Origin: Megasphaera geminata F0357
GTDB lineage: Bacteria; Bacillota; Negativicutes; Veillonellales; Megasphaeraceae
Assembly (NCBI RefSeq): GCF_000239275.1
Contig: NZ_JH417570.1
Location: forward strand, 1-61,250
Direction of reading: 5' to 3'
Length of the DNA stretch: 61,250 bases
Numbering within the stretch: the stretch's first letter is position 1; every line of letters starts with the position of its first letter. The notes under the pieces are model-generated. The model saw only the letters and a program-made list of their open reading frames with translations. It did not search any database and was not told the DNA's origin. Made by a program: the position numbers and the translations under genes. Of this stretch, positions 50,813 to 60,654 are shown in pieces.

Positions 50813-53392
50813 TTATGCATTGACAGGAGTGAATGTGAAGTCCGTGCCGTCATAACCGATGGATACGCTCTGCCCTTCCTGCACGTCGCCGCTGATAATG
50901 CTGCGGCTGAGTGCCGTTTCCACCGTATGCGTGATAAGGCGGCGGAGCGGGCGTGCACCGAACTGCGGTTCGTACCCTTTTTCAGAGAGCGCCCGGAGGG
51001 CTTCATCTGTCCACGTCAAGGTAATATTCATTTGCTTTTGGAGACGATTGCTGAGATTCCGCAGAAGAATGCGGGCAATGTCGAGAACCTGTTCCCGTTT
51101 CAATCCTTTGAATACGACGATGTCGTCAATACGGTTGAGAAATTCCGGACGGAAATAGTTCTTTAGAATATCTTTAACCTGCTTTTCCGCATCTTCAAAA
51201 TTCCCGGTTTCCAGAATTTCATGAGACCCCAGGTTACTCGTCATGATAATGACCGTGTTTTTGAAATTGACAACACGGCCCTTGCCGTCAGTCAGGCGGC
51301 CGTCATCGAGGATCTGCAGCAGGACGTTGAAAATATCGGGATGCGCTTTTTCGATTTCATCCAGCAGGATAACGCTGTACGGATGCCTGCGGACGGCTTC
51401 CGTAAGCTGACCGCCTTCGTCGTAGCCGACATACCCCGGAGGTGCCCCGATCAGCCTGGATACAGTATGTTTTTCCATGTATTCACTCATGTCGATACGA
51501 ACGATATTGCGTTCGTCATCAAAAAGTGATTCGGCCAACGCTTTGGCGAGCTCTGTCTTGCCTACGCCGGTCGGGCCGAGGAAAATAAACGAACCGATAG
51601 GTCGATTCGGGTCTTTAATGCCGGCGCGGGCGCGGATAATAGCGTCGCTGACCACCTGAACGGCTTCGTCCTGCCCGACGACACGTTTATGTAGCGTATC
51701 GTCAAGATGGAGCAGCTTTTCCCGTTCACCCGTCATCATTTTCGTGACGGGAATACCCGTCCAACGGCTGACGACCTGGGCGATATCTTCTTCGCCGACC
51801 TCTTCCTTGAGAAGATGGCTGTCGCTTTCTTTGGAGAGGCTTTCTTCCTGTTCGGCCAGCTGGTGCTGTAACTCAGGTAATTTGCCGTATTTCAATTCGG
51901 ACGCCTTCGTCAGATCGTATTCCCGTTCGGCCTTTTCCATTTGATGCCGTACGTCGTCCAATTCTCTCTTTAAGGCCTGCGTACGGAGAATAGCCTGTTT
52001 TTCTTTATCCCAACGAGCCTGTAATTCTTTTTCTTCAGCCTGCAATTCCTTCTTGTTGTCCACAATTTTGGCGAGGCGTTCTTTTGAAGCTTCGTCCGTT
52101 TCCTTATTAAGGGACTGTTCTTCAATTTCAAGCTGCATGATCTTATGCCGGATTTCATCAAGCGGCGCCGGCATGGATTCGATTTCCGTCCGTAATTTCG
52201 CCGCCGCTTCATCGACGAGGTCGATAGCCTTGTCGGGAAGAAAACGGTCCGAAATGTAACGATCCGAAAGAACGGCGGCGGCTACCATCGCGTTATCACG
52301 GATGCGCACGCCGTGATGGACTTCGTACCGTTCTTTCAGGCCGCGCAGGATAGTAATCGTGTCTTCCACAGACGGCTGATCGACCATGACCGGCTGGAAA
52401 CGGCGTTCGAGAGCGGCATCTTTTTCAATATATTTCTGATATTCATTTAATGTCGTTGCCCCGATACAACGCAGTTCGCCGCGGGCAAGCATCGGTTTCA
52501 GGAGATTGCTCGCATCCATTGACCCTTCGGAGGCGCCGGCGCCTACGACCGTATGAATTTCATCAATGAAGAGCAGGATCCGGCCTTCCGATTTGGAAAT
52601 TTCCGTTAAAACGGCTTTCAGCCGTTCTTCAAATTCACCGCGATATTTGGCGCCGGCAATGAGCGAGCCCATATCAAGAGAGTAGAGCGTCTTATTTTTT
52701 AAGGATTCCGGTACGTCGCCCGCGATGATACGGCTTGCCAATCCCTCGACGATTGCCGTTTTACCGACGCCCGGTTCACCGATAAGCACGGGGTTGTTCT
52801 TTGTGCGCCGTGAAAGGATCTCGATGGTGCGGCGGATTTCATCGTCGCGCCCGATAACCGGATCAAGTTTGCCCTTACGCGCGGCTGCCGTCAAGTCGCG
52901 GCCGTATTTTTCGAGAGCTTTATAATTGCCTTCGGGATTATCCGAACTGACGGACTGTTTCCGATTTGTTTTAATCGCGTTCAGGACCTTGTCGGCATGA
53001 AGACCGAATTGCCTGCAGACATCCTGCATCTCTCTGTCGCCGGCTTCAATGACGCCGAGCAGCAGGTGTTCCGTGCTGATATAGTCGTCATGCATGGCTT
53101 CGGCACGTTGTTGTGCTTTGCCGATGATACGAACCGCTTCCGTCGACATGGAAAGACTGCTTTGTCCTTGAACGGACGGAATTTTCTTCAGCATCTGTTC
53201 GAGTTTGGCGCGAAGCATAGGCAAATCGGTCCCGCAATCTTCAAAGATCGTTGCCAACAGGCCTTCCGGGTCTTTTGTAAGCCCCAGCATCATGTGAACG
53301 GACGTAATTTCCTGATTGTAGTGGAGTGCCGCCAGTTGCTGCGCTTCTTGGAATACTTCCATTACTTTTTGTGTGTATTTTTCATTTCCCAT
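50813..53392 (-). CDS. clpB: ClpB, protein disaggregase
   Basis: An 859-residue Hsp100 ATPase that rescues aggregates together with DnaK. The N-terminal repeat domain ([20 protein letters not shown]), NBD1 Walker [16 protein letters not shown], a long coiled-coil middle domain (about residues 405-525), NBD2 Walker [16 protein letters not shown] and a C-terminal [13 protein letters not shown] are complete. ATG 53392 is 8 nt after GGGAGG; ATG 53398 is too close, and the longer frame opens upstream of the SD. No CIRCE or well-spaced CtsR site is visible at its promoter. Confidence 0.97.
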   Translation of the reverse strand: MGNEKYTQKVMEVFQEAQQLAALHYNQEITSVHMMLGLTKDPEGLLATIFEDCGTDLPMLRAKLEQMLKKIPSVQGQSSLSMSTEAVRIIGKAQQRAEAMHDDYISTEHLLLGVIEAGDREMQDVCRQFGLHADKVLNAIKTNRKQSVSSDNPEGNYKALEKYGRDLTAAARKGKLDPVIGRDDEIRRTIEILSRRTKNNPVLIGEPGVGKTAIVEGLASRIIAGDVPESLKNKTLYSLDMGSLIAGAKYRGEFEERLKAVLTEISKSEGRILLFIDEIHTVVGAGASEGSMDASNLLKPMLARGELRCIGATTLNEYQKYIEKDAALERRFQPVMVDQPSVEDTITILRGLKERYEVHHGVRIRDNAMVAAAVLSDRYISDRFLPDKAIDLVDEAAAKLRTEIESMPAPLDEIRHKIMQLEIEEQSLNKETDEASKERLAKIVDNKKELQAEEKELQARWDKEKQAILRTQALKRELDDVRHQMEKAEREYDLTKASELKYGKLPELQHQLAEQEESLSKESDSHLLKEEVGEEDIAQVVSRWTGIPVTKMMTGEREKLLHLDDTLHKRVVGQDEAVQVVSDAIIRARAGIKDPNRPIGSFIFLGPTGVGKTELAKALAESLFDDERNIVRIDMSEYMEKHTVSRLIGAPPGYVGYDEGGQLTEAVRRHPYSVILLDEIEKAHPDIFNVLLQILDDGRLTDGKGRVVNFKNTVIIMTSNLGSHEILETGNFEDAEKQVKDILKNYFRPEFLNRIDDIVVFKGLKREQVLDIARILLRNLSNRLQKQMNITLTWTDEALRALSEKGYEPQFGARPLRRLITHTVETALSRSIISGDVQEGQSVSIGYDGTDFTFTPVNA

Positions 53393-53477
53393 AGTCATGA
53401 CCTCCCTTATCTGTCGGTGCAGAGGAAAGAATGTGTTCATATTTATAGTAGCTGTTTATTCTTTAACTACGTATTCT

Positions 53478-53505
53478 ATTATACATATAAAAGTCAAAAA
53501 GTCAA
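53478..53505 (-). promoter_or_regulatory. Promoter of clpB
   Basis: On the minus strand TTGACT (53505-53500), 16-bp spacer, perfect TATAAT (53483-53478). A second TTGACT overlaps within the spacer. The predicted leader is ~80 nt. The gene-free gap 53393-53696 (304 bp) otherwise holds only the facing promoter of the HTH gene and AT-rich sequence. Confidence 0.75.
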
Positions 53506-53641
53506 ATAAACAAAGAGATAAAGTGTGAAAGAATAAATATCTCCGCTGTAAACAGGATTATTACTTATAGTCAGCGCTCGGGAAAAGCTCTTCCGGATAA
53601 ATCAGCGCAACGGCCAGGGACTATCTGCAAACGTATTTTTA

Positions 53642-53670
53642 TTGAAAGTTTGACATTCTTAGTATACAAT
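53642..53670 (+). promoter_or_regulatory. Promoter of the small HTH gene
   Basis: TTGAAA (53642-53647), 17-bp spacer, TACAAT (53665-53670). SD AAGGAGG (53681-53687) follows, so the leader is very short. Confidence 0.75.
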
Positions 53671-53696
53671 TGAATCTGAAAAGGAGGCTCCTTTTT

Positions 53697-54077
53697 ATGA
53701 CAAAAGAAGAGTATCTGAAAAAACTGATTCTAAACCGCCGGACACTGAAAGACTTCGCGGCGGAAATCAATATGCCGTACGGGACATTGTATTCTATTCT
53801 GAAAAATGTGGACGGCGCTTCCATGTATAATATAATGAAAATATGCAAGGGACTGCATATTTCTGCTGACGGATTATCTCAAATTGATAAAGGACAGACA
53901 GATTGTTTTTTAGCTGAAGCTCCGAATGCTTACAGCCATGAGGAAAGACCGGATTTGAAAGAAATTTTGAGAAATTCCCCGATTCGATTTGACGGTGAGG
54001 AATACATGCTCCCGGAGGGGGAAAGGAATATATTGATCCGCATTATCGGGGCCGTGCTGGAAGGGAGGAAAGAATAA
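53697..54077 (+). CDS. Small XRE-like helix-turn-helix protein
   Basis: A 126-residue protein with a repressor-type HTH at residues ~5-60 (LILNRRTLKDFAAEINMPYG, then LYSILKNVDGASMYNIMKIC) and a short C-terminal part ending in ERNILIRIIGAVLEGRKE. It resembles small phage-type or stand-alone XRE regulators; targets are unknown and no phage genes are near. Start ATG 53697 lies 9 nt after AAGGAGG. It has its own promoter and terminator. Confidence 0.82.
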   Translation: MTKEEYLKKLILNRRTLKDFAAEINMPYGTLYSILKNVDGASMYNIMKICKGLHISADGLSQIDKGQTDCFLAEAPNAYSHEERPDLKEILRNSPIRFDGEEYMLPEGERNILIRIIGAVLEGRKE

Positions 54078-54105
54078 TATTATTATTTGAATGATGAAAA
54101 CAGGA

Positions 54106-54137
54106 ATGAGCTCGATTTTAAATGAGCTCATTTTTTG
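54106..54137 (+). terminator. Terminator of the HTH gene
   Basis: A 9-bp stem AATGAGCTC / GAGCTCATT with a 10-nt loop and a T6 tail. Confidence 0.85.
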
Positions 54138-54184
54138 TGTACGGCAGCCCTTTATCGGGTATTTCAGTTTTTCTGTAAATATGG

Positions 54185-54249
54185 TACAATAGCTGATAGC
54201 AATTATGCTGATGATGGTATTTTTTTCATGAATGTACCTTATATATAAT
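54185..54249 (+). promoter_or_regulatory. Possible murA promoter region
   Basis: Two -10-like boxes are present, TACAAT (54185-54190) and TATAAT (54244-54249); neither has a convincing -35. The second would give a leader of ~23 nt. Confidence 0.35.
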
Positions 54250-54278
54250 AGTAATATATGTATTGGGAGGCACCGGAG

Positions 54279-55550
54279 TTGGAGAAACTGATTGTCAGCG
54301 GCGGTAAACCGCTTACCGGTACGGTTCGTGTCAGTGGAGCAAAAAATGCCGTATTACCCATTATCGTGGCATCCATGTTGGGCTCGGGAAAATCGACATT
54401 AACGGAAATCCCGAAGCTTGCTGATGTTCATACTGTTTGTGATGTTATTAATTCGTTAGGCGTTACTATAGAAAACCCCTGTAAGGGGACCCTGGTTTTT
54501 GACGGTTCTGATCTCACGTCCACTGTTGCCCCGTATGATTTGGTGCGCCGCATGCGCGCGTCTTTTCTCGTTATGGGGCCGCTTCTCGCGCGTAAGCGGC
54601 ATGCGAAGATTTCCCTTCCCGGCGGCTGTTCCATCGGGGCCAGGCCCATTGATCTGCACCTTAAGGCTTTTGAGGCCATGGGTGCAAAAATTGATTTGAC
54701 GAACGGCGATATTGAGGCGTTTGTGCCGAACGGGTTACAGGGGGCGCGTATTTACCTTGATTTTCCCAGTGTCGGCGCGACGGAAAATGTCCTTATGGCC
54801 GCTTCCATGGCGACAGGAAAGACGATTCTCGAAAATGCTGCCGAAGAACCGGAAATTGTCGATTTGGCAACATATCTGAATTCGATGGGGGCTAACATTA
54901 AAGGTGCCGGTACGAACACCATCCGCATTGAAGGCGTACAGGAACTTCACGGTGCGCCCCATTCCGTCATTCCCGACCGCATTGAAGCAGGTACCTTCAT
55001 GGTCGGGGCTGCTATGACTCAGGGCAATGTATATGTGGAAAACGCCCTGTCTGAACACTTGAAGCCCCTTGTCGCAAAGCTTAAAGAAGTGGGTGCCGCC
55101 GTCGAAGAAGACATCGACGGTATTCGTGTTATCGGCCGTAAACCGCTGCGTGCCGTTGAAATCAAGACCCTTCCGTACCCCGGTTTCCCGACGGATATGC
55201 AGGCGCAGTTTATGGCTCTTGCGACGATTTGCGAGGGGAACAGCATTATTACGGAAACAGTGTTTGAAAATCGGTTTATGCATGTTGAAGAATTCAAGCG
55301 CATGGGTGCAAAAATCCGTATTGAAGGCCGCAGCGCTTTTGTCGAAGGAGTGCCTAAGCTTGCCGGCGGCCGCGTCAAAGCGACGGATCTGCGTGCCGGT
55401 GCCGCTCTTGTTCTGGCAGGTCTCGTAGCGGCCGGACGGACGGAAATCGGATCGTTATATCATATTGATCGGGGTTATGATGACCTCGTGGCCAAATTGC
55501 AAAGGCTGGGTGCAGACATTGTCCGAGTCCACGTTGAAGACGAACAGTAA
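54279..55550 (+). CDS. murA: MurA, UDP-GlcNAc 1-carboxyvinyltransferase
   Basis: First committed step of peptidoglycan synthesis: transfer of enolpyruvate from PEP to UDP-GlcNAc in the cytoplasm. The 423-residue EPSP-synthase-fold protein begins [20 protein letters not shown] and has [20 protein letters not shown], where the Cys that reacts with PEP and fosfomycin sits, and [20 protein letters not shown] 54279 is preferred (SD GGGAGG, 8 nt), as ATG 54258 precedes the SD. The mreB-like gene overlaps its 3' end, linking wall precursor and shape genes. Confidence 0.95.
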   Translation: MEKLIVSGGKPLTGTVRVSGAKNAVLPIIVASMLGSGKSTLTEIPKLADVHTVCDVINSLGVTIENPCKGTLVFDGSDLTSTVAPYDLVRRMRASFLVMGPLLARKRHAKISLPGGCSIGARPIDLHLKAFEAMGAKIDLTNGDIEAFVPNGLQGARIYLDFPSVGATENVLMAASMATGKTILENAAEEPEIVDLATYLNSMGANIKGAGTNTIRIEGVQELHGAPHSVIPDRIEAGTFMVGAAMTQGNVYVENALSEHLKPLVAKLKEVGAAVEEDIDGIRVIGRKPLRAVEIKTLPYPGFPTDMQAQFMALATICEGNSIITETVFENRFMHVEEFKRMGAKIRIEGRSAFVEGVPKLAGGRVKATDLRAGAALVLAGLVAAGRTEIGSLYHIDRGYDDLVAKLQRLGADIVRVHVEDEQ

Positions 55551-56596
55551 GAAACGCGTATCCCCGTTGCGATATTTGTCACCGTCCTATTGGCTCGGTA
55601 CGGATCTTGCCGTTGATTTGGGAACGTCCAATATAATTGTATATGTGAAAAATCGCGGTGTCGTCATTAACGAACCGGCTGTCATTGCCGTCGATGAAAC
55701 GAATAACCGCGTGGTCGCGGTTGGCAGGGAAGCGAAGGCCATGCTCGGCCGTTCACCGCGAAATATCCGTACATACCATCCGCTGCAGTACGGTGTTATT
55801 GCCGATTATGATGCGACGGAATATATGCTGCGGCATTATATTCAAAAGGCTGTCGGCCGTTATATGCCCGGTAAACCGCGGGTTATCGTGTCCGTACCGT
55901 CCGGTGTGACGAACGTTGAACGCCGTGCCGTTATGGAAGCCATCATACAGGCGGGCGCCCGGAAGATCGTCGTCATGGAAGAACCGCTGGCGGCAGCTAT
56001 CGGCGCCGGTTTGGATATTGCCGCTTCGAACGGCTCTATGGTCGTTGACTTGGGCGGGGGGACGACAAATGTGGCCATTCTCAGTTTGAGCGGTGTCGTC
56101 ATCAGCGAGTCGCTGCGTGTCGGCAGCCATACCTTTGATGAAGCGATCATCCGTTATCTGGAACGAAGTAAAGCGATTACAATCGGCTGCCATACGGCTG
56201 AGGAACTGAAGATGCTTATCGGCACCGCTATTGCCGACGGCCGCAGTTTGATGGCGGATGTCCGCGGCAGAAGCACCGAAACGGGCCTTCCCGCCGAAGC
56301 GGACATAGATTCGCAGGAGATACGGCGTGCCCTCCGGGAACCGCTTGAGCATATTGTCCGCGTTGTAGTCTCCATTTTGGAAAAGACACCGCCCGAATTG
56401 GCTGCGGATATTGCCGATCACGGTATTGTGCTGACCGGCGGGGGAGCGGTTTTGGACGGCTTTGACAGACTTATTGCCAGGGCGACAGGTATGGCCGCAT
56501 ATTTATGTGACGACCCCGCTCTTGTCCGTGGCCAACGGGGCCGGCAAGGCCCTGTCCGAAATGGACAGGCTGAAAGACAGTTTTTATGAATCTTAA
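55534..56596 (+). CDS. mreB: MreB/Mbl-type actin-like cell shape protein (frameshifted near C-terminus)
   Basis: A ~353-residue bacterial actin that guides lateral wall synthesis. Actin-fold motifs are intact: [20 protein letters not shown] (phosphate 1), [16 protein letters not shown] (phosphate 2) and [19 protein letters not shown] (adenosine). After [10 protein letters not shown] the frame goes off to a stop at 56589; dropping one G from CTTGTCCGTG (near 56513) restores [20 protein letters not shown] and a stop at 56596, so a 1-nt insertion is likely. The start is uncertain: TTG 55534, overlapping murA, is proposed. MreB versus Mbl cannot be settled here. Confidence 0.85.
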
Positions 56597-56608
56597 GAGG
56601 TGAACGCA

Positions 56609-56911
56609 ATGAAAAAAATAAAAAAAGTGTTGGTTCTCATGGGCTTGGCCGGTGCCATGACACTGCCGGTAAACGCGGCCGAGATGCACTATACATCCAT
56701 CCTGAGCGGTACGGTTGCAAGTGTTGCCGCAGTCGGAACGGAAGTACGCGAAGGAGACGTGCTTTTAACGGTAAATACACTGACCGGGCCTATGGCTGCA
56801 GCGCGTGCGCAAGCGGCAGGTATCGTTAAATCTGTATCCGTAAGCGTCGGTACGGCTGTCAATGCGGGCGATACGGTTCTCGTTTTAAGAAACGGAATAA
56901 AATATGAATAA
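56609..56911 (+). CDS. Small secreted protein with lipoyl/biotinyl-like half motifs
   Basis: A 100-residue protein with a signal peptide (MKKIKKVLVLMGLAGAMTLP, cleavage near VNAA). The mature part has two similar segments, SVAAVGTEVREGDVLLTVNT and SVSVSVGTAVNAGDTVLVLR, which look like the hairpins of a biotinyl/lipoyl or HlyD-type hybrid motif, but no modifiable Lys is present. It could be a free-standing adaptor domain in the periplasm. It overlaps the S55 peptidase gene by 8 nt, so the two products probably act together. Confidence 0.72.
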   Translation: MKKIKKVLVLMGLAGAMTLPVNAAEMHYTSILSGTVASVAAVGTEVREGDVLLTVNTLTGPMAAARAQAAGIVKSVSVSVGTAVNAGDTVLVLRNGIKYE

Positions 56912-58898
56912 AATACGGAAATTCCGTCGCTTTGCCCGCACCGTAATGGCGGCGACATTCTGCTGTCTTGCTTCTTTTTCGGCGATGGCTGAAACCTTCA
57001 TGCAGATTAATGAAGTCCAACCGGGCATGACGGGGTATGCCAAGACGGTCGCTCACGGCAGAGATATAGAGACGTTCCCCGTTGAAATACTGGGGATTAT
57101 GAAAAACGGCGGCCCGTCCGGCGATTTGATTCTTGCCAGATTTTCGGGGCCTCTTATTGAAGAGACGGGCGGTATTGCGCAGGGGATGTCGGGCAGCCCC
57201 GTCTATATCGACGACAAGCTTGTCGGGGCCATTGCTTACGGCTGGTCCTTCACAAAGTCGCGCATGGGCATGATCACGCCTATTGCCGATATGGTGAAAC
57301 TTTGGAATAACCTGACGCGGGAAGAAATTCCCGACTTTAATGCGCGTGAGACGCAACTTATCCCTATAGCGACGCCTCTCATGGCCTCCGGCTTTGACGG
57401 GGCGTCTATGGAATGGCTGAAAGGTAAGCTTAAATCCTATAATTTTCAGCCTGTCGATACGGCCTCGGCCGGAGACGATGATACGGCCTTCCCCTTACAG
57501 GCGGGCAGTTCCGTAGCGGCGGCGTTTGTGGACGGCGATATGCGTCTCGGCGCTATCGGCACGGTTACGTACGTTGACGACAACAACATCGTTGCTTTCG
57601 GGCATCCTTTCTTAAAACGCGGCAGTATTAACTATTTTATGCACAATGCATATATTTTTACGATTGTGAATAACTTGGACAGTTCCTTTAAACTCGGTTC
57701 GATCGGTGCGGAGATCGGCAAGATCGATCAGGACCGCGGCTCCGGCATTGCCGGCGAATACGGTATGACTGCGCCGGGTATACCTGTCACCATTACCGTT
57801 ACGGACAGGGATACGCAGCGGTCGCAGACGAAACGTGTAAAAATTATTGAAGATAACGAATTGACACCCGTCCTTGCGGCGACATCCGTTTATAACACCG
57901 TCAATAAGACGATTGACCGCAGAGGCGGCGGCACGGCTACTTTTACGTATAAAATCCGCTCGGCCGACGGTACGGAAAAAGATATTACGCGTCACAATAT
58001 GTACTATTCGGAAGACAATATCAACGAAAAGTCGATTGATGAAATTTATAATGTTCTCGATATTTTAAAACATAATGAATTTATTAAATATCCCGTCCTG
58101 TCCGTTGATATGGAGATGTCCGTAACTCAGGCGAAACAATCGGCGCGCATTATTGACGCGACGGCCACGCCTGTCGTTGTCAGTCCCGGCGATACGATCT
58201 ACTTTAAAGTAAAAATCCATCCATATCGCGGCGAAGATGAAATCCGCGATATGTCCTTTACCGTGCCGCAGGACCAGCCGTTAGGCGATATGGTTCTTGA
58301 AGTACGCGGCGGCGGCATCGTGCCGTTACCGTACCTTATTCAAAAACAGCAGTATAACCTGACCGATGAAATTCTTGAACGGCTGCGCACGTATAAGGAC
58401 TTTTCCGATTTGAAGAAAAAAATTGAAGGCGAAGATTCGAACAATCAGATCGTTATTGAGATTCTTGAACAAAACGTAAGCATGGTGAATGATGAAAAAA
58501 CAAAAGCGACAAAGGTAAAAATAGAAGGGAAGGAACCGGTAAAGCCGAATAAGGAACTTCTGAAACCGAAGAAACACCTTCTTAACGACGGCGACGAAGA
58601 TGAAGCTGTAAAAGCGACCGTCGATACGCCGTACATTGTTAAAGGGGACGGTCAGATCACGATTAAGGTGATGACGCCGGCCAAGCGTGACGCGGAGATT
58701 GCGAAACGCAAAAAGTCACATCAGGAAGGTAAAGTCAGTCTTGCCGAATCTACGGAGGATGATGATGACGATATTTCCGTAAAATCTGAAAACAGGAGTA
58801 ACGGCGATAAAAAAGACCGATCAGCCGCTGAAAAAGACAAGCGGCCTGACGGCCCGGACAAAGAGGGAACGGGCGGGCATGACGAGGCTTCCGCATAG
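56904..58898 (+). CDS. Secreted S55 (SpoIVB-type) serine peptidase-like protein
   Basis: A 664-residue protein with a signal peptide (cleavage after Ala29). The S55 peptidase motif GGIAQGMSGSPVYIDDKLVG carries the catalytic Ser at about residue 98, and AFGHPFLKRGSINYFMHNAY is a second family block. The C-terminal third is beta-rich, then charged and low complexity (Lys/Asp/Glu, with DDDDD). SpoIVB itself signals in sporulation; no sporulation genes are here, so another envelope role is inferred. It is coupled to the small secreted protein upstream and lies before the mla genes, separated by a terminator. Confidence 0.85.
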   Translation: MNKIRKFRRFARTVMAATFCCLASFSAMAETFMQINEVQPGMTGYAKTVAHGRDIETFPVEILGIMKNGGPSGDLILARFSGPLIEETGGIAQGMSGSPVYIDDKLVGAIAYGWSFTKSRMGMITPIADMVKLWNNLTREEIPDFNARETQLIPIATPLMASGFDGASMEWLKGKLKSYNFQPVDTASAGDDDTAFPLQAGSSVAAAFVDGDMRLGAIGTVTYVDDNNIVAFGHPFLKRGSINYFMHNAYIFTIVNNLDSSFKLGSIGAEIGKIDQDRGSGIAGEYGMTAPGIPVTITVTDRDTQRSQTKRVKIIEDNELTPVLAATSVYNTVNKTIDRRGGGTATFTYKIRSADGTEKDITRHNMYYSEDNINEKSIDEIYNVLDILKHNEFIKYPVLSVDMEMSVTQAKQSARIIDATATPVVVSPGDTIYFKVKIHPYRGEDEIRDMSFTVPQDQPLGDMVLEVRGGGIVPLPYLIQKQQYNLTDEILERLRTYKDFSDLKKKIEGEDSNNQIVIEILEQNVSMVNDEKTKATKVKIEGKEPVKPNKELLKPKKHLLNDGDEDEAVKATVDTPYIVKGDGQITIKVMTPAKRDAEIAKRKKSHQEGKVSLAESTEDDDDDISVKSENRSNGDKKDRSAAEKDKRPDGPDKEGTGGHDEASA

Positions 58899-58930
58899 AT
58901 GAGCGCCTTTTACGACAGCGAATCAAGAGT

Positions 58931-58964
58931 AAGAGAGAAGAATTCCGTTCTTCTCTCTTTTTTT
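58931..58964 (+). terminator. Terminator after the S55 peptidase gene
   Basis: A perfect 12-bp stem AAGAGAGAAGAA / TTCTTCTCTCTT with a 5-nt loop and a T-rich tail. Confidence 0.93.
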
Positions 58965-59006
58965 GAGAAAAAAGCGCCGGAAACGGCGATATATGGCGAA
59001 AAATAT

Positions 59007-59035
59007 TTGAAAAATGCAGCTGTTCATGGTATGAT
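59007..59035 (+). promoter_or_regulatory. Promoter of the mla operon
   Basis: TTGAAA (59007-59012), 17-bp spacer, TATGAT (59030-59035), giving a leader of about 90 nt. Confidence 0.75.
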
Positions 59036-59134
59036 TAAATCCGTGAAAACTTAAAGAGAATAGTCAGTTTTCGTATTCTTGAAAACGGTGTGTCTTCGCG
59101 GTTTTTCGGGAGACTGTATGTACGGGAGGTTACC

Positions 59135-59899
59135 TTGCAGCACGCGCTGGAGCGTATCGGTCGCTTTACATTGCATATTTTCGAAGAAGTAGGCGTCGTG
59201 TCCGTCCTCTTCGGGCAGACTTTAAAGCAGCTGCCGCGTATTCAACGGAAATTGACAATCCGTCAAATGGCACATCTCGGTGTCGATTCGTTGCCGATTG
59301 TCAGTTTAACGCTTCTCTTTGCCGGCATGGTTATGACGCTGCAAATCGTTGATATCCTCATGCGTTATGGCGCGCAGTCGACGTTGGGCGGTATCATGTC
59401 CGTTGCCATGGGCCGTGAGTTGGGGCCTATTCTGACGGGCGTTGTCGTTGCCGGCCGCGTCGGTGCGGCCATGACCGCCGAACTGGGGACGATGAAGGTT
59501 ACGGAGCAGATTGACGCCCTGCGCTGTATGGCGACCAATCCCGTTGCATACCTTGTCGTGCCGCGATTTGTCGCCTGTGTTATTATGGTCCCGCTGCTGA
59601 CTTTTTACGGCTACCTTATCGGTACGGGCGGCGGCTATGCCGTGGCTATTTACAGCGCCGGGTTAACTCATTTTACGTATATGCATTCCATCGAGTTTTT
59701 TACGGAAGTGAGCGATGTCCTTTTCGGCCTTATCAAGGCTATGGTATTCGGCGGTATTATTTCTCTTGTGGCCTGCTATGAAGGAATGCATGCCAAAAGC
59801 GGTGCCGAAGGTGTCGGGCAGGCGACGACGAAATCCGTCGTTACATCAATTATTTTTATTTTCATTACGAATTATATTTTGTCCGTTATTTTGTATTAG
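59135..59899 (+). CDS. mlaE: MlaE-type phospholipid transport permease
   Basis: A 254-residue MlaE permease with five to six helices. The family core VDSLPIVSLTLLFAGMVMTL, GRELGPILTGVVVAGRVGAA and MTAELGTMKVTEQIDALRCM is intact. It forms the membrane part of an ABC system that moves phospholipids between inner and outer membranes. TTG 59135 is chosen because GGGAGG lies 5 nt before it; the longer GTG start at 59090 lacks an SD. It heads mlaE-mlaF-mlaD. Confidence 0.92.
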   Translation: MQHALERIGRFTLHIFEEVGVVSVLFGQTLKQLPRIQRKLTIRQMAHLGVDSLPIVSLTLLFAGMVMTLQIVDILMRYGAQSTLGGIMSVAMGRELGPILTGVVVAGRVGAAMTAELGTMKVTEQIDALRCMATNPVAYLVVPRFVACVIMVPLLTFYGYLIGTGGGYAVAIYSAGLTHFTYMHSIEFFTEVSDVLFGLIKAMVFGGIISLVACYEGMHAKSGAEGVGQATTKSVVTSIIFIFITNYILSVILY

Positions 59900-59907
59900 G
59901 AGCTGTA

Positions 59908-60654
59908 ATGATAAAATTACAGGACATTGTCGTCGCTTATGATGACAGCAAGATTGTTTTGGACCATGTCGATTTGGATATATATGACGGCGAGACGCTG
60001 GTTATTCTCGGTGCCAGCGGTTCCGGGAAGAGTACGGCTCTGCGCCTTATTATCGGCTTGCAGAAGCCTACAAGCGGCAGGATTTTTATCGACGGCGAAG
60101 ATATTACGGACTATGACGAAGAGCGGATGGACCGTGTGCGGCGATACATGGGGATGGTTTTCCAGTATTCGGCCCTCTTCGATTCCATGACGGTCGGTGA
60201 GAATGTCGCCTTCGGCTTGCGTCAGCATAGGGAGCTTTCTGAAGAAGAAATTCGGGAAATCGTTGCCGCCAAGCTGCATGATGTCGGCCTTGACGGGACT
60301 CAAGACATGATGCCCAATGAATTGTCGGGCGGCATGAAAAAACGCGTCAGCCTGGCACGGGCGATTGCGCTCGATCCGAAGATTATTCTGTACGACGAAC
60401 CGACAGCGGGACTTGACCCTGTGCGCAGTACAGATATAAGCCGGCTTATTGTGGCGACACAGAAGAAACTTCATCCCATTTCAATCGTCGTTACGCATGA
60501 TATGAACTCGGCCTTTGCAGTGGCTGACAGGATGACGTTTTTAGAAAACGGGAAGTTTCAAATGACAGGGACGGCGGAGGAATTCAGAACCACGGCCAAT
60601 GAAAGCATACGCCGTTTTATTACCGGCGGCTGGGAAGGAGGAGATGAGGCGTGA
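59908..60654 (+). CDS. mlaF: MlaF-type ATPase of the phospholipid transporter
   Basis: A 248-residue ABC ATPase. Walker A LGASGSGKSTALRL, signature LSGGMKKRVSLARA and Walker B IILYDEPTAGLDPV are clear, with the MlaF-type KKR after the signature Gly-Met. It pairs with MlaE, 8 nt upstream (SD AGGAG), and overlaps the mlaD start by 4 nt (GTGA). Confidence 0.95.
   Translation: MIKLQDIVVAYDDSKIVLDHVDLDIYDGETLVILGASGSGKSTALRLIIGLQKPTSGRIFIDGEDITDYDEERMDRVRRYMGMVFQYSALFDSMTVGENVAFGLRQHRELSEEEIREIVAAKLHDVGLDGTQDMMPNELSGGMKKRVSLARAIALDPKIILYDEPTAGLDPVRSTDISRLIVATQKKLHPISIVVTHDMNSAFAVADRMTFLENGKFQMTGTAEEFRTTANESIRRFITGGWEGGDEA

Noticed and set aside
53491-53506. CtsR-like direct repeat AGTCAAA-A-AGTCAAA at the clpB promoter
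   Set aside because: CtsR boxes have 3-nt spacing (10-bp period); here the period is 8 and the repeats are simply two overlapping -35 TTGACT boxes on the minus strand.
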